This document shows positions 1 to 10,125 of a stretch of DNA of 64,000 nucleotides, one piece after another. Every line of letters begins with the position of its first letter. The stretch's first letter is position 1. This DNA is from Papilionanthe hookeriana x Papilionanthe teres (Eukaryota; Streptophyta; Magnoliopsida; Asparagales; Orchidaceae). The stretch lies in the NCBI GenBank assembly GCA_022702705.1, contig CM040421.1, positions 62,804,197 to 62,868,196 of the forward strand, in the 5' to 3' direction. A program made the position numbers and the translations under genes. The notes beneath the pieces were generated by a model. The model was given only the letters and a program-made list of their open reading frames with translations, had not been told where the DNA came from and searched no databases.

Positions 1-604
1 TTTAATTAATTATGTCATTAATTAAAATAATGAAAATTAAATTATTAGTCAATTTAATTAATCAAAAAAATTTTGAAATTAATTATTTGAATCCAGTTTT
101 GTGATTTTTATTTCATTTTTGTCATTTTTTATCATTTTTTTATCATTTTTTGTTAAAAATTGTGTGTTTTGACCAAAATTGATAAGTGTTGACCATGGTT
201 GACCAATGTTGACCCAAGTTAACTTAAATTAGTCAATTTTAGTTTCACAATGTCTAATGTGACTTTTTCAACCTTGTCATGGTCGATTTGACCACAATAT
301 TTGTGATTTTGTTAATTTGTGGTCTAAATAGGTCATGTTGACCCAATTTTGGGTTTAGAATAAATTGGGTCAACATGACCTATTCAAAGGTCAATGTGGT
401 GACTTTGAATTAAAATTTTGTTGATTTTGATCAATTTCAAATTGATCATGTCAACATTTCTCTTTAAGGTCAATTTTGTGGTCAAAAAGATTTTGTCAAG
501 GTTTTACCCTAGGTCTTAGAGTTTATTGTTTTTAGGAGGTCAATGTAGGTAGACTTCCTTTCTCAAGGTGTTTGGTGAATGATTCTCAAAAAGTGAGGTC
601 AACA
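1..604 (-). repeat. 5' (U3) end of a minus-oriented long LTR
   Basis: Read on the minus strand, the sequence starts at 604 with TGTTGACCTCACTTTT. The same start is seen at the ends of the other long LTRs in the window (minus at 19710, 38218 and 60213; plus at 10756, 14264 and 32875). TTGACC/GGTCAA words are very frequent between about 140 and 560. Unit X homology begins right after the boundary, at 605. I infer the U3 end of a Tat/Ogre-like Ty3/gypsy LTR. Beyond the terminal ~16 bases the match to the other LTRs is poor, so the subfamily differs. Confidence 0.55.
327..384. other. perfect 23-bp inverted repeat with 12-nt loop
   Basis: The arms at 327-349 and 362-384 are exact reverse complements (left arm begins AATAGGTCATGTTGACCC), separated by 350-361. 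Each arm holds a TTGACC core. It lies within the TTGACC-rich LTR segment and could form a strong hairpin in DNA or RNA. Function is unknown. Confidence 0.85.
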
Positions 605-1238
605 TTTATCATGAGAAAAATAATACAACACATATAATTCAAATAATCCCTATTGTGAAAAGTTGTCAGCGACGACATCAAGTTGGTGTATATCGCCACC
701 TTACGTCAGTCACTGAATGCGACATCCAAGCATCCTTATTTTAAAAATTAGAACAATGAATATTTCTTGCTTGAAACATTCTTTAGTCTGAAAATCATAA
801 TTTAGTCAAAATGGCTATTGCAGGAGCTTTAACTTGTGACGGGGAACCCCATGCAAGCCACAAATAAATTTTGAAACTAATGATATCTTGAGTTATAAAA
901 TAAATGCAACTAATAACTACTTAAAATGAAATAAAGATTAATTGATTAGAAATCACATAAAGCCGCTCACGGCTAATGACGATCATGACATAAGACAACT
1001 TGTACATATAAAACGCAAACATAGGCTACAAACAAAGGACAATAACTTTAGAAACAACGCTTGCAAGAGTTTCATTAGCTATTGTGTTTAGATTTTTTAA
1101 CCCTTTCGTTATATTGATTATTATGAAGCATGACTGAAAATTTTGAAGAAAATATAAAATATTAAAAATTTAATGATAAAAGATTTCCATGCATCGAGAA
1201 TGGGAGGCTAAAACAGGTATATATTTAATTACAATATG

Positions 1239-1306
<68 letters not shown>

Positions 1307-2232
1307 TATAATCTTGTAATAATTGAAATGCATTCTAAATAGTTTCGACAATTCTGTCATGGTCAGTAATGACTTACGATGCCAAATCTTAGTGGTCCTT
1401 TGGTCATTTTCAAGTAAATTAAAATAACCATGTTTTATAGATTATACAAATTAATAATAAAATTAAAAACTTGTTTGATGGATAATAATTCAAATTAATT
1501 AAAACAAATTACCAATTTTAGCCCACTAAATCCTAAGGGAAGAGAAATCCCTAAGATGATTAAATTCAAATTTGCTTAAACTATACAATAATACCTGAAA
1601 ATAAAAAAAATAAGATGAATGATTCAAAGAACATTTATTTTAAGGAGAAATGAGCTGAAACATTTATGAGAAATCTAGCATGGAAGACTTTTTTCTCTAA
1701 ATAAAATGCATCTATTATGATGAAATTTTTTAGTTTTGATGCTAAAAGGCAAGTTTAAGTGTAATTTTTTAATATATATTCCTCACATAATGTAAACCAT
1801 CAATGTACAATTATTATCAATGTGCAAAAAAAAGAAGTATAACAAAACCAGAATTAAATATAAAATAAGTATTTAAACTCTTCTTAAACTATAAAATTAT
1901 TTTTCTTAAAATCATTTGAGTAGTAGTAGGATGAAAATTTTATTGTGCATAATCTGCAATCAATTGCGTTGTAAAGTATATTTTTAAATATTTCATATAT
2001 TATACTATTTCCAAACATTATAATTTCATGAAAAAAACAAGCAACGAAATAAAGACATGTCAAATTAAATTGGATGTACAAATAAAAAGTAAATATTGTA
2101 ACATTAGGATACTATTTGGGAAAGGAACAAATGGTAAAATATAGCATATTAGAATTAATTACATATATTGGTATGTGACCAATGATCCTTCTCTAGAAAA
2201 AAAAAAGAACAGAACTTTATATATATATATTC
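605..2232. repeat. unit X of a tandemly repeated segment (copy A)
   Basis: This AT-rich stretch has no gene. It recurs colinearly at 27507-29197 and partly at 31130-31740 and 53952-54567. Landmarks shared by the copies include GGGGAACCCCATGCAAG near 840, the segment with GACTCACGATGCC-like text near 1370, and GATGCTAAAAGGCAAG near 1738. It ends at the 3' end of the minus-strand gene relic. I infer that it is downstream flank duplicated together with the gene rather than a mobile element, because I see no termini. Confidence 0.7.
1243..1303. repeat. (AT)n microsatellite
   Basis: This is an uninterrupted TA dinucleotide tract of about 60 bp. The corresponding place in the second block (28089-28157) also carries an (AT)n tract, so the site is old and its length varies. 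Confidence 0.95.
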
Positions 2233-2910
2233 TCAAAATAATTTTAATCCTACTAATCTTTTAAAAGAGGGCCTCGAAATAAATAGCCCAACTCCTATGC
2301 ATGCCACCCAAACACCCACATTTAACGCCCAACTAATATTTTTCCTCGTCATTTGATCTCCATCTTCCTTCTTTTTTTCCTTCACATAATCGGGATCATC
2401 AAATCCTCCCATTTCATCTTTCTTATTTTCTGTATCCGTCTCAACTTCCTCCTTTATTTTCTGCAACGTAGGATTAAATCTTGTTCTCCTTAGCTTCATC
2501 CGCTCTCGCATAAGAAGCCCTTGCTTTGTCATTACACTTATCTCTGCCCATTCTGACAGGTTGATTTCGTCACAGTGCAGCTCCCATCTTTCACCTCATT
2601 GGAAAATCCCTTGTAGAGCTTTCTCTCCTTGGATCCAGACCTCAAAGCGAATCCCATTGCCAATACAAACTTGATTTGAACTTGCAAATACTACCTCTGA
2701 TTCGTGAGTGATATCCATCGATCGAACACGACAAAGTTTTATTAGAGCATCTTTATTAGCAGGGATGTCGGTGCCATTAACTGCCAATGTAGTTTCATTA
2801 ATTCTAGGAAGGTAAACTAATGATATCTGTTGTGGGAGATGGGATCATCGATTCGGGGGGATGGTAAGATGGAGTTTGAAAGATTGGAACTCAAGAGTAA
2901 TGTGATCCAT
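2233..2910 (-). pseudogene. gene relic, copy A (At1g01500-like family, tentative)
   Basis: The reading frame runs from ATG at 2910 to TGA at 2233 (225 codons). The N-terminal part begins MDHITLEFQSFKLHL. The middle contains VNGTDIPANKDALIKLCRV and GIRFEVWIQGEKALQGIF, followed after the break by WELHCDEINLSEW. Then come a charged linker (EEVETDTENKKDEMGGFDD) and a C-terminal hydrophobic segment NISWALNVGVWVACIGVGLF. From memory this order (beta-rich N-terminal domain with an 'FEV...G' core, acidic linker, Gly/Val-rich membrane-like tail) resembles the uncharacterised plant family typified by Arabidopsis At1g01500; no search was possible. Two in-frame stops break it. One is near 2845, where the other copies read CGA-CGA or CGA-AGA (a C-to-T change). 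The other is at 2596-2598, beside a small indel relative to copy B. It is a pseudogene in a tandem array. Confidence 0.6.
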
Positions 2911-3014
2911 TATGAAGAATGGACAACGAATCTCTTTCGCTTTCCTTTTTTGTTAGAATTTTTTTCTTATGAAGTATTCTCTCTACGGAGTGTAAGATGG
3001 CAACCCCCACGATG

Positions 3015-3022
3015 TATTTATA
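3015..3022 (-). promoter_or_regulatory. TATA box of gene relic copy A
   Basis: On the minus strand the sequence reads CCCTATAAATACA, about 105 bp before the ATG at 2910. The element is kept in copy B (29987-29994) and slightly changed in copy C (near 25890). A core promoter with a short 5' leader shows that the duplicated unit carries a whole gene with its promoter, not a retrocopied or exon-captured fragment. Confidence 0.55.
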
Positions 3023-3659
3023 GGGAGCACATAGAAGGAGAGATTTAAGGTTTAGAAAAAAAGAATGTGATTTTATCAATGACACATTGAGTCTTTATTT
3101 TTGGAAATTTTGAATTATCTTTGGTATAATAGAAAGCCTGTAAACTTGATGTCGTGGCAAAAGCACGTATATTTTAATGGTCCAACACTCCACTTTTTCA
3201 GGCTATATTTTAGAACTTTTTTGGCCCTTTCAACTCAAAATTTTAACGACGAAGTTCAAAATTTTATTTCCTTAAACCATGCAAACAAAAAATATTTACA
3301 TATACATCACACAATTTCTATGCATTTACATATCTAATATTTAGAAATTATTATTTACAAACTTTCAAAAATTTCCACTAAAAAATATTATTTCTTTTAG
3401 ATTATTTTAGCTTATTGCTTGAAAAGGAATGAGAACTACTATTTAAGAGAATTTGATTGATAGTTTTTTCTTAATTCATTTGATATTTGATCATCAAACG
3501 TTCGAAAATTTCCACTTAAATATGCTTTTCATTATGAATGAAGAATCCTAAAATGATATTAGTCTAAAGCTAAAATGAAATTAGTTTTGCCAATTATTTT
3601 TTTATACGTGCGGTAAAATTTTTTTTGGATGATCTATGTGAATTTAAAATTTTTTTATA
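3023..3659. repeat. upstream flank (unit Y) of gene relic copy A
   Basis: AT-rich sequence without a gene. It is colinear with 29995-30480 and with 25890-26560. Short open frames here are shared noise. The match to the second block stops near 3650, where 1.2-1.3 kb present at 30480-31741 is missing. Confidence 0.6.
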
Positions 3660-3806
3660 TATATTTAAAGAATTGATTGGACGGCACTGCCATCCAACCA
3701 ATCCCCTTATGTGCAGATCCGAATCCCCAAATCGGTGATAGGATTCGAACCCCCGACCCGAGGGACTTACGCCACCGGCCGCACCAATGAGCCAGGCTTT
3801 GCGCAC
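3660..3806 (-). mobile_element. tRNA-derived SINE, copy 1
   Basis: Read on the minus strand, the segment has a Pol III box A (TGGCTCATTGG, 3784-3794) and, 32 nt further on, a box B (GGTTCGAATCC, 3741-3751). It continues with a non-tRNA body ending near a GGATGGCAGTGCCGTCC block. Two internal promoter boxes at tRNA spacing without a foldable full tRNA are typical of a plant SINE. The same element is present at 31741-31892, with a damaged box B. The left end here is not bounded by a target-site repeat, which fits the deletion noted next to it. Confidence 0.6.
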
Positions 3807-3815
3807 ATCATGAAT

Positions 3816-3818
<3 letters not shown>

Positions 3819-3877
<59 letters not shown>
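3819..3877. repeat. (AT)n tract on the 5' side of the LINE
   Basis: About 58 bp of AT dinucleotides follow CATCATGAATGGG. The second block has the same leader followed by a short (AT)n tract at 31908-31924 and then the sequence found after the LINE, so this tract is part of the LINE target site. Confidence 0.95.
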
Positions 3878-3883
<6 letters not shown>

Positions 3884-4178
3884 GGTGGCGGCTACCTTGG
3901 CTCTGCTACGGTTTGGGCAGTAATGGCCTTGTCTTGGCGGCGGCTGGAGTTCTCTGAAGGCTCTTCCTGTGGTTGGTGGAACTCTGGTGGGCTGGTAAGT
4001 TGCAGTTTTCCCTGTTGAGTAGGTTTTGTGAAGGGAGTTTTGAGGGGGGCTTCCCGGGTTCCTTTTTTTGAATTGCTGTTACTGTTCCATTGGACTGTGG
4101 TCTGGTGGACTCTTCTGGGACTTTTCTTACTGGCTGTTTCTTCTCTCCTCTACTTGTTGGAGCTGTGTTCTATTGTTG

Positions 4179-5225
4179 ATGGCTAGTTCCGGTGTCATAA
4201 AGGCTCTCCCCACTTATGCCTCTGCTGTTAATAAAGGCATTTTATCCAAGTCAGTGGAACACCTGACTTTCTCCCAAATCTTGCATGATGCTACTGCAGG
4301 AAGAGCAGATTGCCCTTTTGTCAGACCATTGGGCACTAAAGATGGTCGACCAGCAGTTTTATTTACCTCCCAGGAAATGAATACACTAGCTGATGCTATT
4401 AAATTCACTATTGTTGGACAATTCCAGTTTGGACATCCCAAAATGGAGTTAGTTAGAAGGCATTTTGAGAATTTTCAGTTTGTGGGCCAGTGGAAGTTGG
4501 GGGTTATGGATGGTAGGCACCTTCTTATTAGGTTATCAAGGGAGGAAGATTATGCAATAATTTTGGGTATGCAAGTGATACACATTGCAAACTCATCAAT
4601 GAAGCTAATTAAATGGTATCCAGGCTTTGATCTTGCCAAAGAACCTCCATTAAAACCTTTATGGTTCACATTCCCAAATTTACCAATTCAATTATACCAT
4701 ACACATGTCATATTTCAGATTAGTAGGGCATTGGGAACACCCCTTAGAGTTGATCCCCCAACACATGATATGGGTAGCCCACCAGCAGCTAAAGTACTGG
4801 TAGAAAGGGATGTGTCTCTACCAGAGATAGACAGAATATGGATTACTATTTCTGATGATGGAGAGGGTTTCTGGCAAGAGTTAGTCTTAGAAAATAAGCT
4901 TGTCTACTGCCAACACTGCAGGATGTTTGGTCATCCTAAAGAGAAATGTAATAGGCTAAAGCCACCTACAAAGAAGCCAGCTAAAGGCAAAGCAGTGGAA
5001 ATTCAGGTATCAGAAAATATTCTGGTAGAAACAGCAGCACCCCAGGTAAACACTAGTGACATGGAGTTAGTGGTTGAACTTCCTACTGATATTGTGCATC
5101 CCCAAGGAGAATCCATTGAGTTGGAACCTCAGGAACCTATAGTGGATGGTGAGTCCCAGCCATCTTTTGTAAGCCCACCCCTATCACAACTAGAGGAAGA
5201 GCAAGGGAAAATGGAGTCAGCCTAG
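4179..5225 (+). CDS. LINE ORF1: nucleic-acid-binding protein with CCHC zinc knuckle
   Basis: The frame begins at ATG 4179 (MASSGVIKALPTYASAV) and runs 348 codons. An upstream continuation to 4068 lacks an ATG, so I prefer 4179. Residues about 20-190 match the DUF4283-type domain of plant LINE ORF1 proteins (for example GQFQFGHPKMELVRRHFENF and MKLIKWYPGFDL). A zinc knuckle CQHCRMFGHPKEKC (CX2CX4HX4C) follows, then an acidic, proline-rich tail. The product should coat LINE RNA. The TAG at 5223 and a second at 5232 look like new stops: the same frame continues with a basic SKKKKKHSIELQK and Arg/Ser-rich tail to TAG 5436, overlapping the ORF2 start by 29 nt. Confidence 0.88.
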   Translation: MASSGVIKALPTYASAVNKGILSKSVEHLTFSQILHDATAGRADCPFVRPLGTKDGRPAVLFTSQEMNTLADAIKFTIVGQFQFGHPKMELVRRHFENFQFVGQWKLGVMDGRHLLIRLSREEDYAIILGMQVIHIANSSMKLIKWYPGFDLAKEPPLKPLWFTFPNLPIQLYHTHVIFQISRALGTPLRVDPPTHDMGSPPAAKVLVERDVSLPEIDRIWITISDDGEGFWQELVLENKLVYCQHCRMFGHPKEKCNRLKPPTKKPAKGKAVEIQVSENILVETAAPQVNTSDMELVVELPTDIVHPQGESIELEPQEPIVDGESQPSFVSPPLSQLEEEQGKMESA

Positions 5226-5409
5226 CAATTTTAGAAGTCAAAGAAAAAGAAAAAACACTCCATTGAGCTGCAGAAATTAGCAGCTCAAGCCCAGGAGCTC
5301 CCTGATAATAAAAATTCATATGGCTCTCCTCAGGAATCCTCCAGGGGAAGAACCAGGATAAGATCTAGATCTGTTTCTACCCACTCATCACCAAATCCCA
5401 AACCTCCAG

Positions 5410-6200
5410 ATGATCAAATGTCTTTGCTGGAACATTAGAGGGGTGGCACACCCCCTTTCTTTTAAAAGATTATTACATCTCTATAAGAAACACCAACTCT
5501 GGTGTATGATTCTTTTGGAACCTATGGTGCACAAAAATCAAGCTAAAATCCTTACCAAATTCCCTGGTTGCACCTTCTTTGCTAATTCCACTAATAAAAT
5601 TTGGTTAATCTATAGAAAAGAGCTATACTGGTCTATCCAGGTAGATCACCCACAGTTAGTGCATTTCCACTTCAATTTAGAGGGGAACAGTTTTGCTGCC
5701 ACTTTTGTTTATGCTGGCTGCACCGAATCTGACAGAAGAAATCTTTGGAATGAGATTATTGAAATTAGTAAGGTGGAGACCCTTAGCTGGATTATGGGAG
5801 GAGACTTCAACAGTATTGCTTCAAAAAGTGAAAAACTAGGAGGAAGATTACCAAACCAGACAAAGATTACTGAATTTAATGACAGTATTAATAAGGCAGG
5901 TTTGTTTGACCTGGGTTTTCTGGGAAGTCAATTCACTTGGAGGAGAGGAGCCATTTGGGAGATACTTGATCATTTTTGGCCAATGACTCCTGGTATCAAA
6001 ATTTTCTGCATACTACCATCACCCATCTCAATTTTGCTGGTTCTGATCATAAACCCCTTCTTCTCACCATCTCCACACCCTATACCCACCATTCCCCTCC
6101 TCCATTTAGATATCTGAGTTTTTGGTCAAGTCATCCAAATTTTAATTCTATTATTTATGAAAACTGGAGTGGAAGCCCCACCTCTAATCCTTTTACCAAC
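5410..6200 (+). other. LINE ORF2 endonuclease domain (APE-type)
   Basis: The N-terminal CLCWNIRG (strand with the catalytic Asn), IILLEPMVHK-like segment (seen as MILLEPMVHK), IMGGDFNSI (catalytic GDFN) and, after a one-base frame change near 5960, FAGSDHKPLLL (SDH catalytic motif) appear in the order expected for the exonuclease-endonuclease-phosphatase fold. In the unshifted frame the protein would end at 6117 without SDH, so the frameshift alone inactivates the domain. Confidence 0.88.
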
Positions 6201-6512
6201 CTACAAAATCTCCAATTAAAGCTGGCTAGGGCTTTGAGAAAGTGGAGCTGGGAGTCTATTGGAGATGTTTTCCAGGGGGTCATCAAGGCTGAATGGGAAG
6301 TTACCAAATCTGAAGTTGCAGCTCAAGTTGATGAGAATAAGTATAAAGATTTTGTGACTGCACAAGAGAAGTTACTTACTTATCTTAACTGGTAGGACCA
6401 AATTCTTAGACAGAAAGCATCCATCAACAAGTTTAAGGAGGGATATAGGAACCCCATATACTATCATGCTTGTATAAAGTATAAAAGGAAGTGCAATGCC
6501 ATCCTTTCTATT

Positions 6513-7880
6513 ATGAAAAATCAAGGGATAATGCTAAGGGATGGTACAGATATTGCAAACAATGTTGTCTCATTTTTTCAAAAACTTCTTACCTTCAAAC
6601 ACTGCTCCAGCCCTTCTATTGACAGCAGCTTGTTTAATGATGTCTACCACTACACCAACTCTCTCAATCTCACTGATATCCCCTCTCAGGAAGAAATTTG
6701 GGTGGCTTTACAGTCCATTAACAGCTCCAAAGCTACTGGTCCTGATGGGTTTAATGCATATTTTTATAAGAAAACCTGGGTCTTTTGTAAGAATGATGTT
6801 ACTGCTGCTATCCAAGGTTTCTTTCAAGGCATTGATCTCCCACAGTACTTTCATTCCTCTACCACTTTGCTTATCCCTAAAACCACTGCACCTAAAAATT
6901 GGAACCACTATAGACCAATAAGCCTCACCATTATCATCAGCAAAATAATTAGCAAAGTGATTGTTGGGAGATTGCAGCCTCATCTTAATAATATTATCAG
7001 CCCTCACAAGTCTGCATTTGTTAAAGGAAGATCCATTTCTGATAATGTTCTTCTTGCTCAAGAATTAATACTTGATTTAGATAGAGCCTGCAGGGGAGGC
7101 AATCTGATATATAAGCTTGATATTAAGAAAGCCTATGATACTTTGGATTGGAACTTCATCCTTCAGGTGTTACATGCTATGGGCTTCTCTACTGAGTTCT
7201 GCCTACTGATTAAGAGATGGCTGAAATTTTACCACCACTCTATTCTTGTAAATGGCCAGATTTGGGGTGGTTTCCAAGCCACTAGAGGACTTAAACAGAG
7301 AGATCCACTATCCCCTTCCATTTTGATTATAGTAATGGACTATCTCTCCAGGCTCCTTGAAGCTCAGGTTTCCCCCTTCCAATATGCTAGATATCATCAC
7401 AGGTCTAATGTGGTTATCTCTCACCTATTATATGCAGATGATATTATGCTTTTTTCCAGGGCTTCCAAGATTGCTGTTAAAAGAGTCCTTAACTGTCTTA
7501 AACACTTCCGAATGGTTTCTGGTCTTCAATTCAACAATGTTAAATGTGAGTTGATCCTTCCCAAGCATATTACTGCAGATTTATCTCATTGGATTACTAA
7601 CTATACTGGATTATTTAAAGCTAATCTTCCTTTGAAATATTTGGGGGTGCTGCTTATTAAGGGTAGATCCAAACAGCTCCACTTTGAGAAAATTATTAGA
7701 AAACTTAATGCCCAGTTATCCAACTGGACAAACTCTTTCTTATCCACAGGTGGCAGAATCACCCTCCTTCATAGTATCCTCACAACCTTTCCAAACTATG
7801 TTCTCCAAATGACCTGCATGAAGAAGAGTTCTAGAATCCAAATTGAAAGAATCTTCAACAAATTTTTATGGTATGGATAA
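6513..7880 (+). CDS. LINE ORF2 reverse transcriptase segment
   Basis: A 455-codon open stretch, the longest in the element. It holds SSKATGPDGFNAYFYKKTW, HYRPISLTIIISKIISKVI, SAFVKGRSISDNVLLAQEL, YKLDIKKAYDTLDW (first catalytic Asp), GLKQRDPLSPSILIIVMDYL and LLYADDIMLFSR (YADD at 7431-7442), followed by LKYLGVLL and FLSTGGRITLLHSIL. This is the fingers-palm-thumb order of plant L1 reverse transcriptases. GLKQRDPLSP has R where the usual consensus is G. It is open upstream in the same frame to 5976 apart from the TAG at 6393, and ends at TAA 7878. Confidence 0.93.
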   Translation: MKNQGIMLRDGTDIANNVVSFFQKLLTFKHCSSPSIDSSLFNDVYHYTNSLNLTDIPSQEEIWVALQSINSSKATGPDGFNAYFYKKTWVFCKNDVTAAIQGFFQGIDLPQYFHSSTTLLIPKTTAPKNWNHYRPISLTIIISKIISKVIVGRLQPHLNNIISPHKSAFVKGRSISDNVLLAQELILDLDRACRGGNLIYKLDIKKAYDTLDWNFILQVLHAMGFSTEFCLLIKRWLKFYHHSILVNGQIWGGFQATRGLKQRDPLSPSILIIVMDYLSRLLEAQVSPFQYARYHHRSNVVISHLLYADDIMLFSRASKIAVKRVLNCLKHFRMVSGLQFNNVKCELILPKHITADLSHWITNYTGLFKANLPLKYLGVLLIKGRSKQLHFEKIIRKLNAQLSNWTNSFLSTGGRITLLHSILTTFPNYVLQMTCMKKSSRIQIERIFNKFLWYG

Positions 7881-8270
7881 AGAAAGCAGATGCATTGGTG
7901 AAGCTGGCAGAAACTTGCAAAACCTGTTGGGGGCAGGAGGATTGGCATTCAAAGGATTACAGCATCTTCAGAAAGTTAATTTCTATAAACTATGGATTCA
8001 ATTCAGACAGCAAAATTCCCTATGGGCTCTCTTTATGAAAGGAAAATATTGTAAAGACAGCCACCCCAATTTGGCACAAATCAAGCCTGAAATTTCTAGG
8101 ATCTGGAAACAAATGCTTCTTAATAGAGACCTTGCTGAATCTTTATACTGCTGGGAGCTTGGTAATGGGAATGTGCTATTTTGGCATGACAACTGGTGCC
8201 CCCCTGAGATGAAGAATGCCTCCCAAATATTAATAAACAACTCTTCCTAGTAGCCAACTGCTGGGACAAC

Positions 8271-8726
8271 ATGCAATGGTCCCCCACTAAGCTTCAGGAG
8301 CTGCTCACTGAATCTTCTGCTTACCAGGTTGCTTCTATTCCTTTTGACAGAGCCAAACCTGACAAGATTATTTGGCACAATGGAAAGCTTCAAAGCCTCA
8401 CCAAGCATATCTACCTTAAAATCTATAACTGGCCTTCCTTCAATTGGGATAGGAAAATCTGGAACAAGTATCTTACACCCTCCATGTCCTTCTTAATTTG
8501 GAGGGTTTTTCACAATCTCCTTCCAACTGATGATATTCTCAAACTTAAGGGGATTAGAGGGCCTTCTAAGTGCTACTTATGTGGGACTAATGTTGAAACT
8601 ATACATCACTTATTTTTTACTTGTAGCTTCTCCCAAGAGGTGTGGAAGGAGGTTATTAATCTTTTTAACATCAACACACTTCTTCTTGAGTGGCATGAGT
8701 TATCTACTTGCTGGTTGTCCTGGTAA
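8271..8726 (+). other. LINE ORF2 C-terminal Cys/His segment (zf-RVT type)
   Basis: The frame includes MSFLIWRVFHNLLPTDDIL and then CYLCGTNVETIHHLFFTCSF, a CX2C...HHLFF.C pattern typical of the zinc-binding segment after the RT in plant LINEs, followed by EVWKEV. The sequence between 7881 and 8250 (in another frame: WELGNGNVLFWHDNW) belongs to the same protein, showing two frame changes around it. The TAA at 8724 is an in-frame stop; homology continues past it. Confidence 0.85.
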
Positions 8727-8960
8727 AAAGCTAAAGTGGGAGATATTCCATTTATCATTGTTTGGTTTATTTGGATGCACAGAAACAGTGTGAAGTATGA
8801 AGACAAAACGAGTAGAGTCCTAACTGTGGTGGGAAATTGCCAGTCCTTCTTAATTAAGCTCATCCAATTGAAAAAGTTCCCTAACATTCTCAACACTCCA
8901 GTGCAAGACTACCCAAAGCAGTCCAAAATAATGTTAATTTACTGAAAAGCTCCAACCCAC

Positions 8961-9422
8961 CCATTTATCAAAGTTAACACTGATGGGACCTTCTCTGAAC
9001 ATGGTGCTGGCTGTGGGGGTCTTTTCAGGTACCAAGATGGTAAGTGTGTTTGCTTCTTCCAGACTCCTAATGATGCTGCTGATGCCCTTGAATCTGAATT
9101 AGCTGTTGTTTTCTGGGCTCTCAATCTGGCCACCTCTTGTCATTGGTTTAATGTTGCTGTGGAATGTGACTCGGCCACCCTTCTACAGTACTTGCAGAAT
9201 AACCTCCCCCCACCTTGGCACCATTCCATTTGGATTAACAGAATCAAGACATTATCTAAGCAGATTAACACTCAATTTGATTTCATTTTTAGAGAAGGCA
9301 ATATGTCAGCTAATTGGCTTGCCAAGAGGGCCCTTTCCTCCCAGCAAGTTCTAGTCTCCTCGGCCCCCCCTCCTCAGTTATCTTATCTCATTGAAGCTGA
9401 TCGGGAAGGCCTCCTTTCATGA
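8961..9422 (+). other. LINE ORF2 RNase H domain
   Basis: After the in-frame stop at 8943 the frame reads KVNTDGTFSEHGAGCGGLFR (first Asp), ALESELAVVFWAL (Glu), VAVECDSATLLQYL (second Asp) and FREGNMSANWLAKRAL. These are the ordered motifs of the RNase H found in a subset of plant LINEs. At the last motif the usual A-D-x-L-A reads A-N-W-L-A, so the fourth acidic residue appears replaced by Asn. The domain would remove RNA from the RNA:DNA hybrid. Confidence 0.85.
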
Positions 9423-9692
9423 TGCTTCTTCTGAATCTGCACAATTGTTCTTTCGCTACGCAGCTTGGGTTTTGGCTCACTTTGATCCTGAAGAAATTTT
9501 TTTGAAAATTTGTGGGTCTTTTGCTGTTTTTTGAGTTTAACGTGCATTTGTTTGGGGTTTACATGGGATCTAATTTTTATTTTTATTGGGTTACAAATAT
9601 TGTATTTTTGCTTTTGTTCTTTTGGGAAGACTTGTAACCTTTGAACTTTATACTTTTAAACATGTAGGGAGCCTTTAGTAGCTCCTTTTCTT

Positions 9693-10125
<433 letters not shown>

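Larger units (their letters stand above)
5410..9422 (+). pseudogene. LINE ORF2: endonuclease-RT-RNase H polyprotein, broken
   Basis: ORF2 starts at ATG 5410 (MIKCLCWNIRG) and the homology ends with the stop at 9420-9422, about 1,335 codons. Order: endonuclease, linker, reverse transcriptase, thumb and Cys/His segment, RNase H. Breaks read directly: frame changes near 5960 (endonuclease), near 7920 (after the RT) and near 8250, and in-frame stops at 6393, 7878, 8724 and 8943. Reading continues in the same frame across the stops at 6393, 8724 and 8943, so these are point changes. The protein would nick target DNA and prime reverse transcription there; this copy cannot make it. Confidence 0.9.

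Noticed and set aside
3594..3806. 70-codon minus-strand open frame
   Set aside because: It lies over the SINE and its Pol III boxes; no protein motif.
3735..3806. possible tRNA gene on the minus strand
   Set aside because: Box A and box B are present, but the arms do not form a convincing cloverleaf and the sequence runs on into a SINE body with a second dispersed copy.
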